Notes: a model not told the origin generated them from the letters alone. DNA of 64,000 nt from Myroides odoratus DSM 2801 (GCF_000243275.1 NZ_CM001437.1:3221192-3285191), one strand, 5' to 3'; positions 45,196 through 53,319 are shown, counted from the first letter of the stretch. A program made the numbers and translations.

Positions 45196-45222
45196 AAAAG
45201 GCTTAAGGTAATTAAGCCTTTT
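45196..45222 (+). terminator. Terminator of the pyr operon
   Basis: An 11-bp perfect stem (45196-45206 with 45212-45222), five-base loop, then T-rich sequence. Confidence 0.88.
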
Positions 45223-45283
45223 TCTTTTGTATGCTCTGGGCTTTTTTGTAACTTACAAGCACGAATTATAAAATCTTGACCCA

Positions 45284-46198
45284 TTGAAACTTACTATATT
45301 AGGTTGTTATGCAGCTACACCAAGAACAATGACTAATCCAACTTCTCAAGTTTTGGAGCTAAATGGACATATGTTTTTGATTGATGCTGGAGAAGGTACT
45401 CAAATCCAATTAAGAAAGAAAAAACTTAAGTTTCAACGAATTAACCATATTTTCATTTCACATTTACACGGAGATCATCTGTATGGTTTAATTGGTTTGA
45501 TTTCAACCTATTCTCTTTTAAATAGACAGAGTGATTTACATGTCTATGGACCGAAAGGAATTAAAGAAATTATTTTATTGCAATTGCGATTGAGTAATTC
45601 TTTTACTGGCTATAATTTGTACTTCCATGAATTAGAAAGCAAAGAAAGTGAAGTTGTCTTTGAGGATGATCGCGTGATTGTACGTACCATTCCTTTAGAT
45701 CACCGCGTGTATACCAATGGTTATTTGTTTGAATCTAAACCAGGGGATCGAAAGTTGAGAATTGGTGCGATTGAAGATTTAGGAATTGATCACTGCTATT
45801 ATCGAAAGATAAAACAAGGAGGAGATATAACGTTAGAGGATGGAACACTAGTACGTAATGAGGATATTACCTATGATCCAGAACCTACGGAAAGCTATGC
45901 TTTTTGCTCCGATACGTACTATTCGGAAGCGATTGTACCGATTATCAAAGAGGTGGATGTTTTATACCATGAAAGTACTTTTTTAGAATCAGAGATCCAT
46001 TATACGGAACGTACCAAACACTGTACAGCGAAACAAGCAGCGATGATTGCGAAATTAGCAGGTGCTAAAACATTGGTATTAGGGCATTATTCAACCCGAT
46101 ACGATGATATTAGCCTTTTTAAGAAAGAAGCGGCAGAAGTTTTTGAGGGAACGATAGAAAATGCCGATGATGGTGTTATCTTTGATTTTACTAAATAA
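45284..46198 (+). CDS. rnz: Ribonuclease Z
   Basis: Endonuclease that trims tRNA 3' trailers. The 304-residue metallo-beta-lactamase-fold protein has SHLHGDHLYGLIG (residues about 58-70), PLDHRVYTNGYLFE (about 145) and the late HYSTRYDD block (about 265). The start is TTG at 45284: translation gives the standard MKLTILGCYAATP beginning and no ATG lies near in frame. Since the tRNA gene in this window lacks an encoded CCA, RNase Z is the expected processing route. It heads a run of rnz, pdxH, a membrane gene and an Smr gene. Confidence 0.93.
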   Translation: MKLTILGCYAATPRTMTNPTSQVLELNGHMFLIDAGEGTQIQLRKKKLKFQRINHIFISHLHGDHLYGLIGLISTYSLLNRQSDLHVYGPKGIKEIILLQLRLSNSFTGYNLYFHELESKESEVVFEDDRVIVRTIPLDHRVYTNGYLFESKPGDRKLRIGAIEDLGIDHCYYRKIKQGGDITLEDGTLVRNEDITYDPEPTESYAFCSDTYYSEAIVPIIKEVDVLYHESTFLESEIHYTERTKHCTAKQAAMIAKLAGAKTLVLGHYSTRYDDISLFKKEAAEVFEGTIENADDGVIFDFTK

Positions 46199-46207
46199 AC
46201 CAATACA

Positions 46208-46855
46208 ATGAACGATTTAAGTAACTATAGAAAATCATACGAAAAACAAGTACTGGTGGAAGCGGAAGTCGATCCTAATCCCATGATGCAATTTCGCCAA
46301 TGGTTTTGCGAAGTAGAAGATTTTGGAGGGGTGGAAGAAGTGAATGCCATGACTGTTTCATCTATTGGCTTGGATGGGTTTCCTAAAGCAAGAGTGGTGC
46401 TGTTGAAATCATATGATGAAAATGGCTTTGTATTTTTTACCAATTATCAGTCAGAAAAAGGAAAAGCAATTACAGCGAACCCCCATATATGTCTATCTTT
46501 TTTTTGGCCTTCGATGGAACGTCAAGTGATTATCAAAGGAATAGCAAAAAAAGTTAGCGACAATCAATCGGATAATTATTTTGATAGTCGTCCTTTGGGA
46601 AGTCGTTTGGGCGCTATTGTTTCCAACCAAAGTGAGGTTATTGAATCTTATGAAGGTTTGGTACAAACATTAAAAGAATTAGAACAAACTGCAACAGAAG
46701 ATACCGTTCATCGCCCAAAACATTGGGGCGGTTTTTGTGTAGAGCCTGTAAGTATTGAATTCTGGCAAGGAAGACCGAATCGCCTACATGATCGTATTCG
46801 CTATACCTTAACAGCGGATCAATTGGATTGGAAAATTGAACGTTTAGCGCCTTAA
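46208..46855 (+). CDS. pdxH: Pyridoxamine 5'-phosphate oxidase
   Basis: FMN enzyme that oxidises pyridoxine or pyridoxamine 5'-phosphate to PLP. The 215 residues match PdxH. Seen are the N-terminal YRKSYEKQVLVEAEVDPNPM, the FMN-binding RVVLLKSYDENGFVFFTNYQSEKG (about 62-85), and the C-terminal EFWQGRPNRLHDRIRY (about 180-195) with substrate-binding Arg and His. It starts 9 bases after rnz. Confidence 0.95.
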   Translation: MNDLSNYRKSYEKQVLVEAEVDPNPMMQFRQWFCEVEDFGGVEEVNAMTVSSIGLDGFPKARVVLLKSYDENGFVFFTNYQSEKGKAITANPHICLSFFWPSMERQVIIKGIAKKVSDNQSDNYFDSRPLGSRLGAIVSNQSEVIESYEGLVQTLKELEQTATEDTVHRPKHWGGFCVEPVSIEFWQGRPNRLHDRIRYTLTADQLDWKIERLAP

Positions 46856-46868
46856 AAATAGAATAGAA

Positions 46869-47150
46869 ATGAAAATACAGCAAATAATACTTCCTCTTGT
46901 TGTGGTTGGTTTTATGATTTGGGCTTTAATGGAACAAGCATCGAATCAGCCTCGATTATGGGTACAAGTCATTGGAGTCGCTTTATTCTTTTTAGCCATG
47001 GCTCGTCTCATGCAAAAGACACCGAGTAATGCACCGAAAAAATCATTAATCGTCCGTTCTGATGCTCCTACTGAAGCAGAGGAAGCAACGGAGGACTATT
47101 CGATAACTGTAGTAGATAAAAAAAGTAATAGGAAGCACGATGTTAAGTAA
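46869..47150 (+). CDS. Small two-helix membrane protein, unknown function
   Basis: A 93-residue protein with two hydrophobic segments (about 5-22 and 31-48) and an acidic, then basic cytoplasmic tail (APTEAEEATEDYSITVVDKKSNRKHDVK). No family recognised. Its end overlaps the start of the Smr gene by 11 bases, so the two are translationally coupled, and it starts 13 bases after pdxH. Possibly a small anchor or accessory protein; function not proposed. Confidence 0.7.
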   Translation: MKIQQIILPLVVVGFMIWALMEQASNQPRLWVQVIGVALFFLAMARLMQKTPSNAPKKSLIVRSDAPTEAEEATEDYSITVVDKKSNRKHDVK

Positions 47151-47700
47151 AGGAGATTACGTACAAGTATTAGACGAAAATGAAGAGGGGATTATAACCC
47201 AAATTCAAGGAGATCAGGTAACTATAGAAACAAAGGATGGATTTGTATTGAATTACAAACCCTCAGAGTTGTTGAAGATAGGAAAAGATCAAGAAGTAGA
47301 TTTTAAATCTGCGAGTTCTAAAGGTTCTATTCAAGAAGCTTTGCAAAGTAAAGTTGAACCTAAAAAAAGATCGTTTGTCAAAGAAAAGAAATCGCGTAAA
47401 GATGAGTTCGTCTTAGAGGTTGATTTGCATATTGAAAAATTGACCAAGGACTATAGACGCATGGAAAAACACGATATGCTGACGTTGCAATTGGATGCTG
47501 CTAGAGGGCAACTTGAGTTTGCCATTCGCAATCGAATTCCGCGTATTGTATTCATACATGGAGTAGGCGAGGGAGTACTGAAAGCAGAATTAGAATTTTT
47601 ATTTAGCCGATATGCTGAGGTTGTTGCAGAAGACGCAAATTACCAGAAATATGGTGTGGGAGCTACACAAATTTACATCAAACAAAATCCAAATCGATAA
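47140..47700 (+). CDS. Smr-domain protein with N-terminal SH3-like region
   Basis: A 186-residue protein. Residues about 1-60 form a small beta-barrel (KGDYVQVLDENEEGIITQIQGDQVTIETKDG) of the DUF2027 kind. A lysine-rich linker follows, and the C-terminal 85 residues are an Smr domain with the family motifs LEVDLHIEKL (about 107-116) and IHGVGEGVL (about 146-154). Smr domains are nucleases or RNA-binding modules; single-Smr proteins can act in ribosome rescue or DNA repair. The target is not determined. Last gene of the rnz run. Confidence 0.85.
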   Translation: MLSKGDYVQVLDENEEGIITQIQGDQVTIETKDGFVLNYKPSELLKIGKDQEVDFKSASSKGSIQEALQSKVEPKKRSFVKEKKSRKDEFVLEVDLHIEKLTKDYRRMEKHDMLTLQLDAARGQLEFAIRNRIPRIVFIHGVGEGVLKAELEFLFSRYAEVVAEDANYQKYGVGATQIYIKQNPNR

Positions 47701-47707
47701 ATAGATA

Positions 47708-47745
47708 AAAAGAAAAAGTCCATGTTAGCATGGACTTTTTCTTTT
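47708..47745. terminator. Bidirectional terminator
   Basis: A 17-bp perfect stem (47708-47724 with 47729-47745), TTAG loop, between convergent genes. Confidence 0.93.
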
Positions 47746-48400
47746 ATAGGGTATGAGGGTAATTGATATCGTGTAAATCTTCTTGGAGCTGTTGCCAATC
47801 ATCAAATTCACTTTGAAGGGCAAGAACCCTAGCTTTCGTCAATGGTGCACCTTGATAAAGGGCTACAATGGTTTCTCGCATAAGCGGTGTCATCGCTTCT
47901 TCCTCTCCGTCAAAATGGTAGTCAATAGCCCATTGAATATAGGTTTGGGGATTTCCATCTAAAATGTATAACTGGTCCTCAGAACCATCTTCTTCATATT
48001 CAATTTCTCCTGTTTGCCAAATATGCTCATCATTTGTCCAAAGGCAGTAGGTTGTCCCAATAGACGCTACGGGCTCTCCATAGATAAAACCAGTATATAC
48101 TTCGGGTAATTGATGGGTTAACGCACCTTTGTCGGGTAATTGACTTTCATAGTCGTATAATTCATGTGCAAACCCATTGATAACTGCTCCAGACTCCTTA
48201 AAAAGAATAAGTATTTCATCACCTTCTCCATCTCGCATCTGGAAAAATTCTTCTTCAGTATCCCAGTGGGCGTTATAGGAATAATAACGGTATTCCCAAG
48301 TTGGACTAAAAATAGCATCTAAAATAGCGAGTGATTTACAGCGTTTTTGTAGTTCTTCGGGTGTAGGGAGATTTTTGCTATGGGTTGTACTGAGTATCAT
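47744..48400 (-). CDS. Acidic soluble protein of unknown function
   Basis: A 218-residue protein without signal or membrane segments and with many Asp and Glu residues. Notable stretches are SPTWEYRYYSYNAHWDTEEEFFQMRDGEGDE-like aromatic-acidic blocks (about 33-63) and YGEPVASIGTTYCLWTNDEHIW (about 107-128). The composition and small size recall cytoplasmic immunity or SMI1/KNR4-like proteins, but no motif allows assignment and no toxin gene is adjacent. It is transcribed after the 124-residue gene (13-base gap). Confidence 0.65.
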   Translation of the reverse strand: MILSTTHSKNLPTPEELQKRCKSLAILDAIFSPTWEYRYYSYNAHWDTEEEFFQMRDGEGDEILILFKESGAVINGFAHELYDYESQLPDKGALTHQLPEVYTGFIYGEPVASIGTTYCLWTNDEHIWQTGEIEYEEDGSEDQLYILDGNPQTYIQWAIDYHFDGEEEAMTPLMRETIVALYQGAPLTKARVLALQSEFDDWQQLQEDLHDINYPHTL

Positions 48401-48413
48401 AGGTAAAACGGAA

Positions 48414-48788
48414 TTAGTTGGTTTGTACTAAAATATCGACTTCTTGGTTGTTATAAGGATTGGTTGTTGTTATGGTAAACTGATGCGGCAATTCCTCTTG
48501 TTTCAATATTGCATAGAGAAAAGCAAAGTTTACCTTCGGAGGAGTGACTAAAAGAACAAGCCGGTACGCAATACATGTATAGTCGTCGTTAATGTCCGTT
48601 TTTCCTTCTAGGATGGTCATTCCTGCTTCCTCTAGTGCCGTTGAAAGCCTATGTACAAGCATTTCCCATACTTCCTCTAAGTAATCAAAACTATTGTGAA
48701 TGTCTACGATTGCATAAGGAAACTGTATAGCAAGAGCCATTTTTTTGGGATAGGGAATCGCAACATCTTGTTGTATGAGAATAGGCAT
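48414..48788 (-). CDS. Small soluble protein of unknown function
   Basis: A 124-residue protein without signal peptide, with alternating strands and one helix (FDYLEEVWEMLVHRLSTALEEAGM, residues about 34-57). No family recognised. It is the first gene of a two-gene unit with the acidic protein downstream. No promoter box of the usual form was seen directly upstream, and the pair is bounded on both sides by terminators, so it is an independent unit. Confidence 0.6.
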   Translation of the reverse strand: MPILIQQDVAIPYPKKMALAIQFPYAIVDIHNSFDYLEEVWEMLVHRLSTALEEAGMTILEGKTDINDDYTCIAYRLVLLVTPPKVNFAFLYAILKQEELPHQFTITTTNPYNNQEVDILVQTN

Positions 48789-48852
48789 GGTAAACGTTTA
48801 GTCTTTTAAAGATAGCTAAAAGGAAACACTTTCAGCAGAAAGCAAAAAAAAA

Positions 48853-48868
48853 TCCCCAATATTGGGGA
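48853..48868 (-). terminator. Terminator of the 48892-49905 lipoprotein gene
   Basis: A perfect palindrome TCCCCAATATTGGGGA followed on the minus strand by ten T. Confidence 0.87.
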
Positions 48869-48891
48869 CTTTATAGCGATTGTTGCCGTGC

Positions 48892-49905
48892 TTACTCTTG
48901 GATGAAACTTCCAAAAGGAAGGATTGCTTTTCCAAAAGTTAAGTTGTTGTACTGTGCTTTAGCAAATACCACATTGCGCAACGTAATTTCATGTAATAAT
49001 TTAGCGGGTGCTCCTTCTGCAGGATTGGTCCATCTTGTGTTAATCACAATTTCCCCTGTTGTAGCCGTCCAGTTTTCAACCAAGCGATTGTTATTTGCTG
49101 GTGTATTACCTGGAATATCTCCGTCGTTTTCACAAACTTCTGTCAAGTTAATCCCAGCACGAGCATATTGTCTATAAGCTAGAGGTCGCTCAGCAGATAA
49201 AGGAATTACTTTTTCACTTGTATCTTGAGGGAAGTCTTCTGCATTCAATTCAACTAACATCGCTTCTTTATCAGCAAGAGTAATCCATTGCGTTTGACAA
49301 GGATTAATTGTTTTCAATGTATTGTCGTTGTTCAAAAATTTAAATCCTAAGGTATTAGAATTGTAATTGTTGGTTCCAAATGGCATACGATCGTATTTGA
49401 TATTCGTATCTCCATCGATGAAATTGACATTTAAAAGGGTGAAATTATACTGATACGTTAAGTTCACACTGTGATCGTCAGTGAGTACATTGCTATCATT
49501 ATTCTTGATCGAAACCATGCGCTGTGTACGCAACGTTGCTCCTGGTGAGGCCAGAATTTCTTCTAACACAGAGGGCGTACTAGGCGCTGGAAAAGAACAA
49601 ATGGACGCTGTTTCCACTTTGCTGTTGTATTTTCTATACGCTAAACTAGTATTGGTTCCGTCTATTTCAACATCTACAGTTTGAATACTTTCATCACGCA
49701 TGATGTTGTCCATATCCGCAACTAAGATAAAAGCTTCTGTATTTTTTAGTTTGTAAAACACTTTCGCTCCATCACCGATGCTAGAACAGCGATTCACAGT
49801 GGTTACAGTAGAAAAGTCAATATCATTATAGGTAAGCTTGCCATCGTTGCAAGAACTTAATCCAAATAAGCCTAGAGCAGCTACCAGGGTATACACCTTC
49901 TTCAT
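48892..49905 (-). CDS. Lipoprotein of unknown function
   Basis: A 337-residue predicted lipoprotein with lipobox LSSC (Cys at residue 19). The mature part has four or more cysteines (NRCSSIG, ASICSFP, NPCQTQW, EVCENDG) likely paired in disulfides, and strand-rich sequence. No family recognised. It has its own promoter and terminator and is divergent from the sugar transporter gene. Confidence 0.75.
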   Translation of the reverse strand: MKKVYTLVAALGLFGLSSCNDGKLTYNDIDFSTVTTVNRCSSIGDGAKVFYKLKNTEAFILVADMDNIMRDESIQTVDVEIDGTNTSLAYRKYNSKVETASICSFPAPSTPSVLEEILASPGATLRTQRMVSIKNNDSNVLTDDHSVNLTYQYNFTLLNVNFIDGDTNIKYDRMPFGTNNYNSNTLGFKFLNNDNTLKTINPCQTQWITLADKEAMLVELNAEDFPQDTSEKVIPLSAERPLAYRQYARAGINLTEVCENDGDIPGNTPANNNRLVENWTATTGEIVINTRWTNPAEGAPAKLLHEITLRNVVFAKAQYNNLTFGKAILPFGSFIQE

Positions 49906-49932
49906 AAAATAAATATATCGTTATCGAGAATA

Positions 49933-49940
49933 CAAAAATA
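49933..49940 (-). promoter_or_regulatory. -7 box TATTTTTG of the lipoprotein gene
   Basis: An exact TANNTTTG match on the minus strand, 27 bases before the ATG at 49905. Confidence 0.5.
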
Positions 49941-49990
49941 CTTTTTTTATCTTAAGTAGGTACTATGAAGAGCAGATATAGGTTATTTAA

Positions 49991-50015
49991 TTATCTTTGA
50001 TAACGTTAAAGATAA
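49991..50015 (+). promoter_or_regulatory. Promoter box inside an inverted repeat, sugar transporter gene
   Basis: TATCTTTG at 49992-49999 is an exact -7 box. It is embedded in a perfect 8-bp inverted repeat, TTATCTTT (49991-49998) and AAAGATAA (50008-50015), 23 bases before the ATG. A repressor bound here would cover the promoter. Confidence 0.55.
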
Positions 50016-50037
50016 CTTAAAATGTAAGCTATTCGCT

Positions 50038-51792
50038 ATGAATTCATTGACTACCAAAACCAATTACCCTGCTTTATACACCTTAGTAACTGTTTTTTTC
50101 TTCTGGGGATTTTTCGCCGCGGGGAATAGTATTTTCATTCCGTTTTGTAAGGCCTTTTTTGATTTAGATCAGTTTCAGTCTCAATTAATTGATTTTTCTT
50201 TTTATACCGCCTATTACTTTGGAGCACTATTGCTTTTTTTAGTCAGTGCGTGGAAGAAGAAAGACGTGGTGAATAATTGGGGGTATAAGCGCTCAATTGT
50301 GTATGGGTTGTTGTTTTCGACAGGAGGTGCAATAGCTATGATTTGGGTCGTTCAAATCAGCGTATATGCAGCGTTGCTGGTGGGGTTGTTTATTGTAGCC
50401 TTGGGGTTCTCCCTACAGCAGATTGCAGCCAATCCATTTGCGATTTCACTTGGTGATCCCAAGACAGGAACAAGTCGAGTGAGCCTTGGTGGCGGAATTA
50501 ATTCACTCGGGACCACCATAGGTCCTTTGTTAATGGCTTATGCCTTATATGGGAGTACTAAAACGCTAACGGATGACCAAATTCAACATTTAAGCTTGGA
50601 TAGTATGACCTTGCTATACGGGGCCGTTGGAGGGTTATTTCTCTTGGCTGCTTTATTGTTCTTCTTTTCGAAAAAAATACCAGATAGCAAGAGTAGTGCT
50701 GAGATAAAACCCGCTAAAAAAGCGATGGTGTTGTTGGTGAGTATGACTGTCTTATTAGTTGCTGTTTTTATTCCAGTGTTTAATACATATAAAAGTGAAG
50801 CTTATTTACGTGTATCGGCGTTGCAAAAGCAACAAGAAACGGTAATTAGTTCATTGAAAGTAGAGCAAAACGAAGAAGTAAGGATGGCGAATGAAGTAAA
50901 GTTGACGAATCTAAAGCAAGAAATCAAAGAAACCTTAACGCCAATCGAAAATAAGCGTATTTACCTTTTAGGGGGAGCTTTGCTGATTATCGTTGGAAGT
51001 ATAGCCTTTGCTTATTTTACAAGTCAAAGAAACAAAGAAGGATGGGGAGCAATGCAATATCCTCAATTGCTTTTGGGGATGTTAGCAATCTTCGCTTATG
51101 TAGGAGTTGAGGTTGGAATTGGAAGTAATTTAGGCGAATTGCTCAAATTGGAAGAGTTCGGATCGCTACAGGCGGTTGAAATTGCGCCTTATGTCTCGAT
51201 GTATTGGGGAAGCTTGATGATTGGACGCTGGGCAGGTGCGGTAAGTGTTTTTCAATTGAGTAAAAGAAATGAGCTTATCGCTTTGATAGCGGTGCCTTTT
51301 TTAGCGTATTTCGTTATTTTATTCGCTAATTATTTCGCGGGGAATGAAATTGAACATTTGTATTACTATAGTTTATGTGTAGCGATTCAAATTGTTTTTT
51401 CTTTTTGGAGTAAAAATAAATCAGCGCGTACGATGATTTTATTTAGCTTGTTTGGTTTATTGGCTATGATTGTAGGACTTTTCTCTAGTGGAATGCTAGC
51501 AATTTATGCCTTCTTAGCTGGTGGATTGGCTTGCAGCGTACTTTGGCCTGCTATTTTTAATATCGCTATTATGGGATTAGGGAAATATACAGCACAAGGT
51601 TCGTCGTTTTTGATTATGATGATTCTAGGTGGTGGAATATTGCCTCCAATTCAAGGGAAATTAGCTGATATCATTGGTATTCATGAATCTTATATCGTAA
51701 ATGCAGTGTGTTTTGGTTACTTGGTGCTCTTCGGTATCTTGGCGAAAAAAGTACTGCAGAAACAAGGGATTGCGATTGATGAGATTGATTAA
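50038..51792 (+). CDS. Sugar MFS transporter (FHS/GluP-like) with a coiled insert
   Basis: A major-facilitator protein of the fucose/glucose-galactose:H+ symporter group. The start YPALYTLVTVFFFWGFFAAGNS and the IPFCKAFFDLDQFQSQLIDFSFYTAYYFGAL region are typical. Usual members have about 410-440 residues; this has 584. The extra length includes a charged, probably coiled segment at residues about 250-305 (ALQKQQETVISSLKVEQNEE...) flanked by additional hydrophobic helices. The gene is monocistronic with an operator-like promoter, as expected for a sugar-induced transporter. Substrate not determined. Confidence 0.83.
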   Translation: MNSLTTKTNYPALYTLVTVFFFWGFFAAGNSIFIPFCKAFFDLDQFQSQLIDFSFYTAYYFGALLLFLVSAWKKKDVVNNWGYKRSIVYGLLFSTGGAIAMIWVVQISVYAALLVGLFIVALGFSLQQIAANPFAISLGDPKTGTSRVSLGGGINSLGTTIGPLLMAYALYGSTKTLTDDQIQHLSLDSMTLLYGAVGGLFLLAALLFFFSKKIPDSKSSAEIKPAKKAMVLLVSMTVLLVAVFIPVFNTYKSEAYLRVSALQKQQETVISSLKVEQNEEVRMANEVKLTNLKQEIKETLTPIENKRIYLLGGALLIIVGSIAFAYFTSQRNKEGWGAMQYPQLLLGMLAIFAYVGVEVGIGSNLGELLKLEEFGSLQAVEIAPYVSMYWGSLMIGRWAGAVSVFQLSKRNELIALIAVPFLAYFVILFANYFAGNEIEHLYYYSLCVAIQIVFSFWSKNKSARTMILFSLFGLLAMIVGLFSSGMLAIYAFLAGGLACSVLWPAIFNIAIMGLGKYTAQGSSFLIMMILGGGILPPIQGKLADIIGIHESYIVNAVCFGYLVLFGILAKKVLQKQGIAIDEID

Positions 51793-51867
51793 GAGTTAAG
51801 AGTTAAGAGTTAAGGGTTAAGAGTTATGGGTTAAGAGTTATGGGTTAAGAGTTATGGGTTAAGAGGG
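51791..51867 (+). repeat. Heptamer array (AAGAGTT/ATGGGTT)
   Basis: About eleven consecutive 7-bp units: AAGAGTT three times, AAGGGTT, then AAGAGTT alternating with ATGGGTT, ending in AAGAGGG. It begins at the very end of the transporter gene. Confidence 0.85.
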
Positions 51868-51954
51868 TGAGGCGATGAGAGGGTGAGGCGGTGAGGTGAT
51901 GAAATCGGAACGCAGTGAAATTCGAAACGCAGTGAAAATCGGAACGAAGTGTAG

Positions 51955-52036
51955 ATTCATCGAACACCAAAACAAAATAGCAACTCGGTGAGATATATTC
52001 ATCAAACACCAAAGCCAATATAAAATAGGTGAGATA
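51955..52036. repeat. Two tandem ~40-bp units
   Basis: Both units start ATTCATCRAACACCAAA and end GGTGAGATA; the middle differs. Positions 51955-51995 and 51997-52036. Confidence 0.7.
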
Positions 52037-52088
52037 GAAGGTGAGGCGATGAGATGTAAAATCTCGTAGTGGCAAATGGCAATTTGCC
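52037..52088 (+). repeat. Dispersed inverted repeat, copy A (52-nt core)
   Basis: Contains GAAGGTGAGGCG, a small GAGAT/ATCTC hairpin, GTAGTGG, and TGGCAAAT/ATTTGCCA arms. It matches the reverse complement of 58064-58115 at 47 of 52 positions. Confidence 0.85.
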
Positions 52089-52146
52089 AAGTAACTCGAT
52101 AATTTGTTTGATTAAGAGTGGGTCAAAAGAACCAAATCTAGTATAC

Positions 52147-52180
52147 ACCCATACCTCATAACCCATACCTCATAACCCAT
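52147..52180 (-). repeat. Complementary heptamers (ATGGGTT/ATGAGGT)
   Basis: On the minus strand ATGGGTT and ATGAGGT alternate (two full 14-bp periods plus a partial one). It runs into the 3' end of the dinB-like gene. Confidence 0.7.
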
Positions 52181-52745
52181 ATTCTTTTAGATTATTGAGA
52201 ATATTTTGCATTTGCACCAAGTGTCTAAGGTTGTGAAAAACGACAACTTTCAAGGTATCTCCTAGTTTTAATTTGATCCATTTACTTATGGAAATAGATG
52301 TTTTGGTTTGGTTTAGATTGATGTTTTTGGCTTGTTCTAAAAGAGCAATAAGACTGTCTTGTTGTTGAATGAAAACGGTTAAAACCTCACGATCTACATG
52401 ACTTGTACTGGGGTTCATGGATTTAAATGTCTTCATTTTGTTGAGTTTTGCTTTTGGCAACATGCTTTTAGCGAAATAATTACCTAAATATCCACTCTTG
52501 AATACAGGAGAAGGAGTGGTGTATTTGGTGGTGCTTATTCTAATTGTGATTTCAGGGATATAAAAATAACCATATCGGTTGAGGTGTTCCATACATTCCA
52601 AAACACTCCAACTCGCAGGTTGAGGTCTAGTGTAAAGTAGAAAATCTGGAAGCTCTTGAAAAGCAATAGCTTCTTGTTTGATTTGTTGCGTTAGTTCCAG
52701 TAAGTTTGAGAGTAGCTTAGTCGTTTCCATTTTATTTTTTGACAA
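52170..52745 (-). CDS. DinB-like four-helix protein
   Basis: A 191-residue helical protein of the DinB/YfiT superfamily: SWSVLECMEHLNRYG (residues about 47-61) and a late histidine-containing helix (FHNLRHLVQMQNILNN, about 170-185) provide the usual metal-binding histidines. DinB-like proteins are often thiol transferases, some using bacillithiol, which fits the presence of bshA in this genome; this link is inference. It lies 37 bases downstream of the Crp-type gene on the same strand. The last residues overlap the heptamer repeat. Confidence 0.8.
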   Translation of the reverse strand: MSKNKMETTKLLSNLLELTQQIKQEAIAFQELPDFLLYTRPQPASWSVLECMEHLNRYGYFYIPEITIRISTTKYTTPSPVFKSGYLGNYFAKSMLPKAKLNKMKTFKSMNPSTSHVDREVLTVFIQQQDSLIALLEQAKNINLNQTKTSISISKWIKLKLGDTLKVVVFHNLRHLVQMQNILNNLKEYGL

Positions 52746-52782
52746 AATTGACCTTAATTTTCAAGATAAAAATTGATTCAAG

Positions 52783-53319
52783 TCAAGATTTCTTTAATCG
52801 AGATAAGGTTTCTGGTGACATGCCTAAGTAAGACGCAATATACTTGTTTGGAATTTCTTGAAACAAACGCGGACTTCGTTGTAAAACACGTATATAGCGT
52901 TCCGCAGGCGATTTGATAAGCAAGTCTTTCTCGCGTTCCAATTGTTGTAAAATTAAACCTTCTAAAAGCATATCCCAAAGGATTTGATGGGCTGGATTAC
53001 TGCGAATAAATTGAAGATAATGTTCTTTTTTAATGACTTTTATTGTTGTTTTTTTTAAGGCTTGGATATGAAATTCGGTCGGTTTATTGGTGATAAAACT
53101 ATCCAATGCGGTGATAAAATTATGTCGATAACCAAATCGAATAATGTGTTCTTGATCCTGCAGGTAGATGGAAATTTTCACACTCCCTGTTTCGATATAG
53201 TAAATATTGGTATCGATAGTATGCGCAAGTGTGAGGTATTCCATTCGTTTTAAGGTGATGGTTTTGTCCCAGTGATTCGCTTGTTCTAAGCTGTTGTATA
53301 AAGTAGAAATGGTGTCCAT
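52783..53319 (-). CDS. Crp/Fnr-family transcriptional regulator
   Basis: A 178-residue protein with an N-terminal cyclic-nucleotide-binding-like barrel (about 25-115, YYIETGSVKISIYLQDQEHIIRFGYRHNF) and a short C-terminal helix-turn-helix (IPNKYIASYLGMSPETLSRL, about 157-176). It has no cysteine cluster, so it is not an oxygen-sensing Fnr. This short Bacteroidota form usually controls a neighbouring gene, here most likely the dinB-like gene downstream. Effector unknown. Confidence 0.85.
   Translation of the reverse strand: MDTISTLYNSLEQANHWDKTITLKRMEYLTLAHTIDTNIYYIETGSVKISIYLQDQEHIIRFGYRHNFITALDSFITNKPTEFHIQALKKTTIKVIKKEHYLQFIRSNPAHQILWDMLLEGLILQQLEREKDLLIKSPAERYIRVLQRSPRLFQEIPNKYIASYLGMSPETLSRLKKS

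Larger units (their letters stand above)
51793..52169. repeat. Repeat-rich spacer between transporter and dinB-like genes
   Basis: This convergent spacer is a mosaic. In order: heptamer array (51791-51867), GGTGAGGCG-rich purine tract (51865-51900), three imperfect GAAATCGGAACGCAGT-like units (51901-51950), two 40-bp tandem units (51955-51995, 51997-52036), the dispersed 52-nt core (52037-52088), and complementary heptamers from 52147 onward. No gene. Confidence 0.8.

Noticed and set aside
51791..52090. CRISPR array or protein gene in the repeat spacer
   Set aside because: Repeat units are 7 bp or degenerate 16-40 bp without spacers of uniform size, no cas genes are present, and the minus-strand frame at 51845-52090 is built from the repeats.
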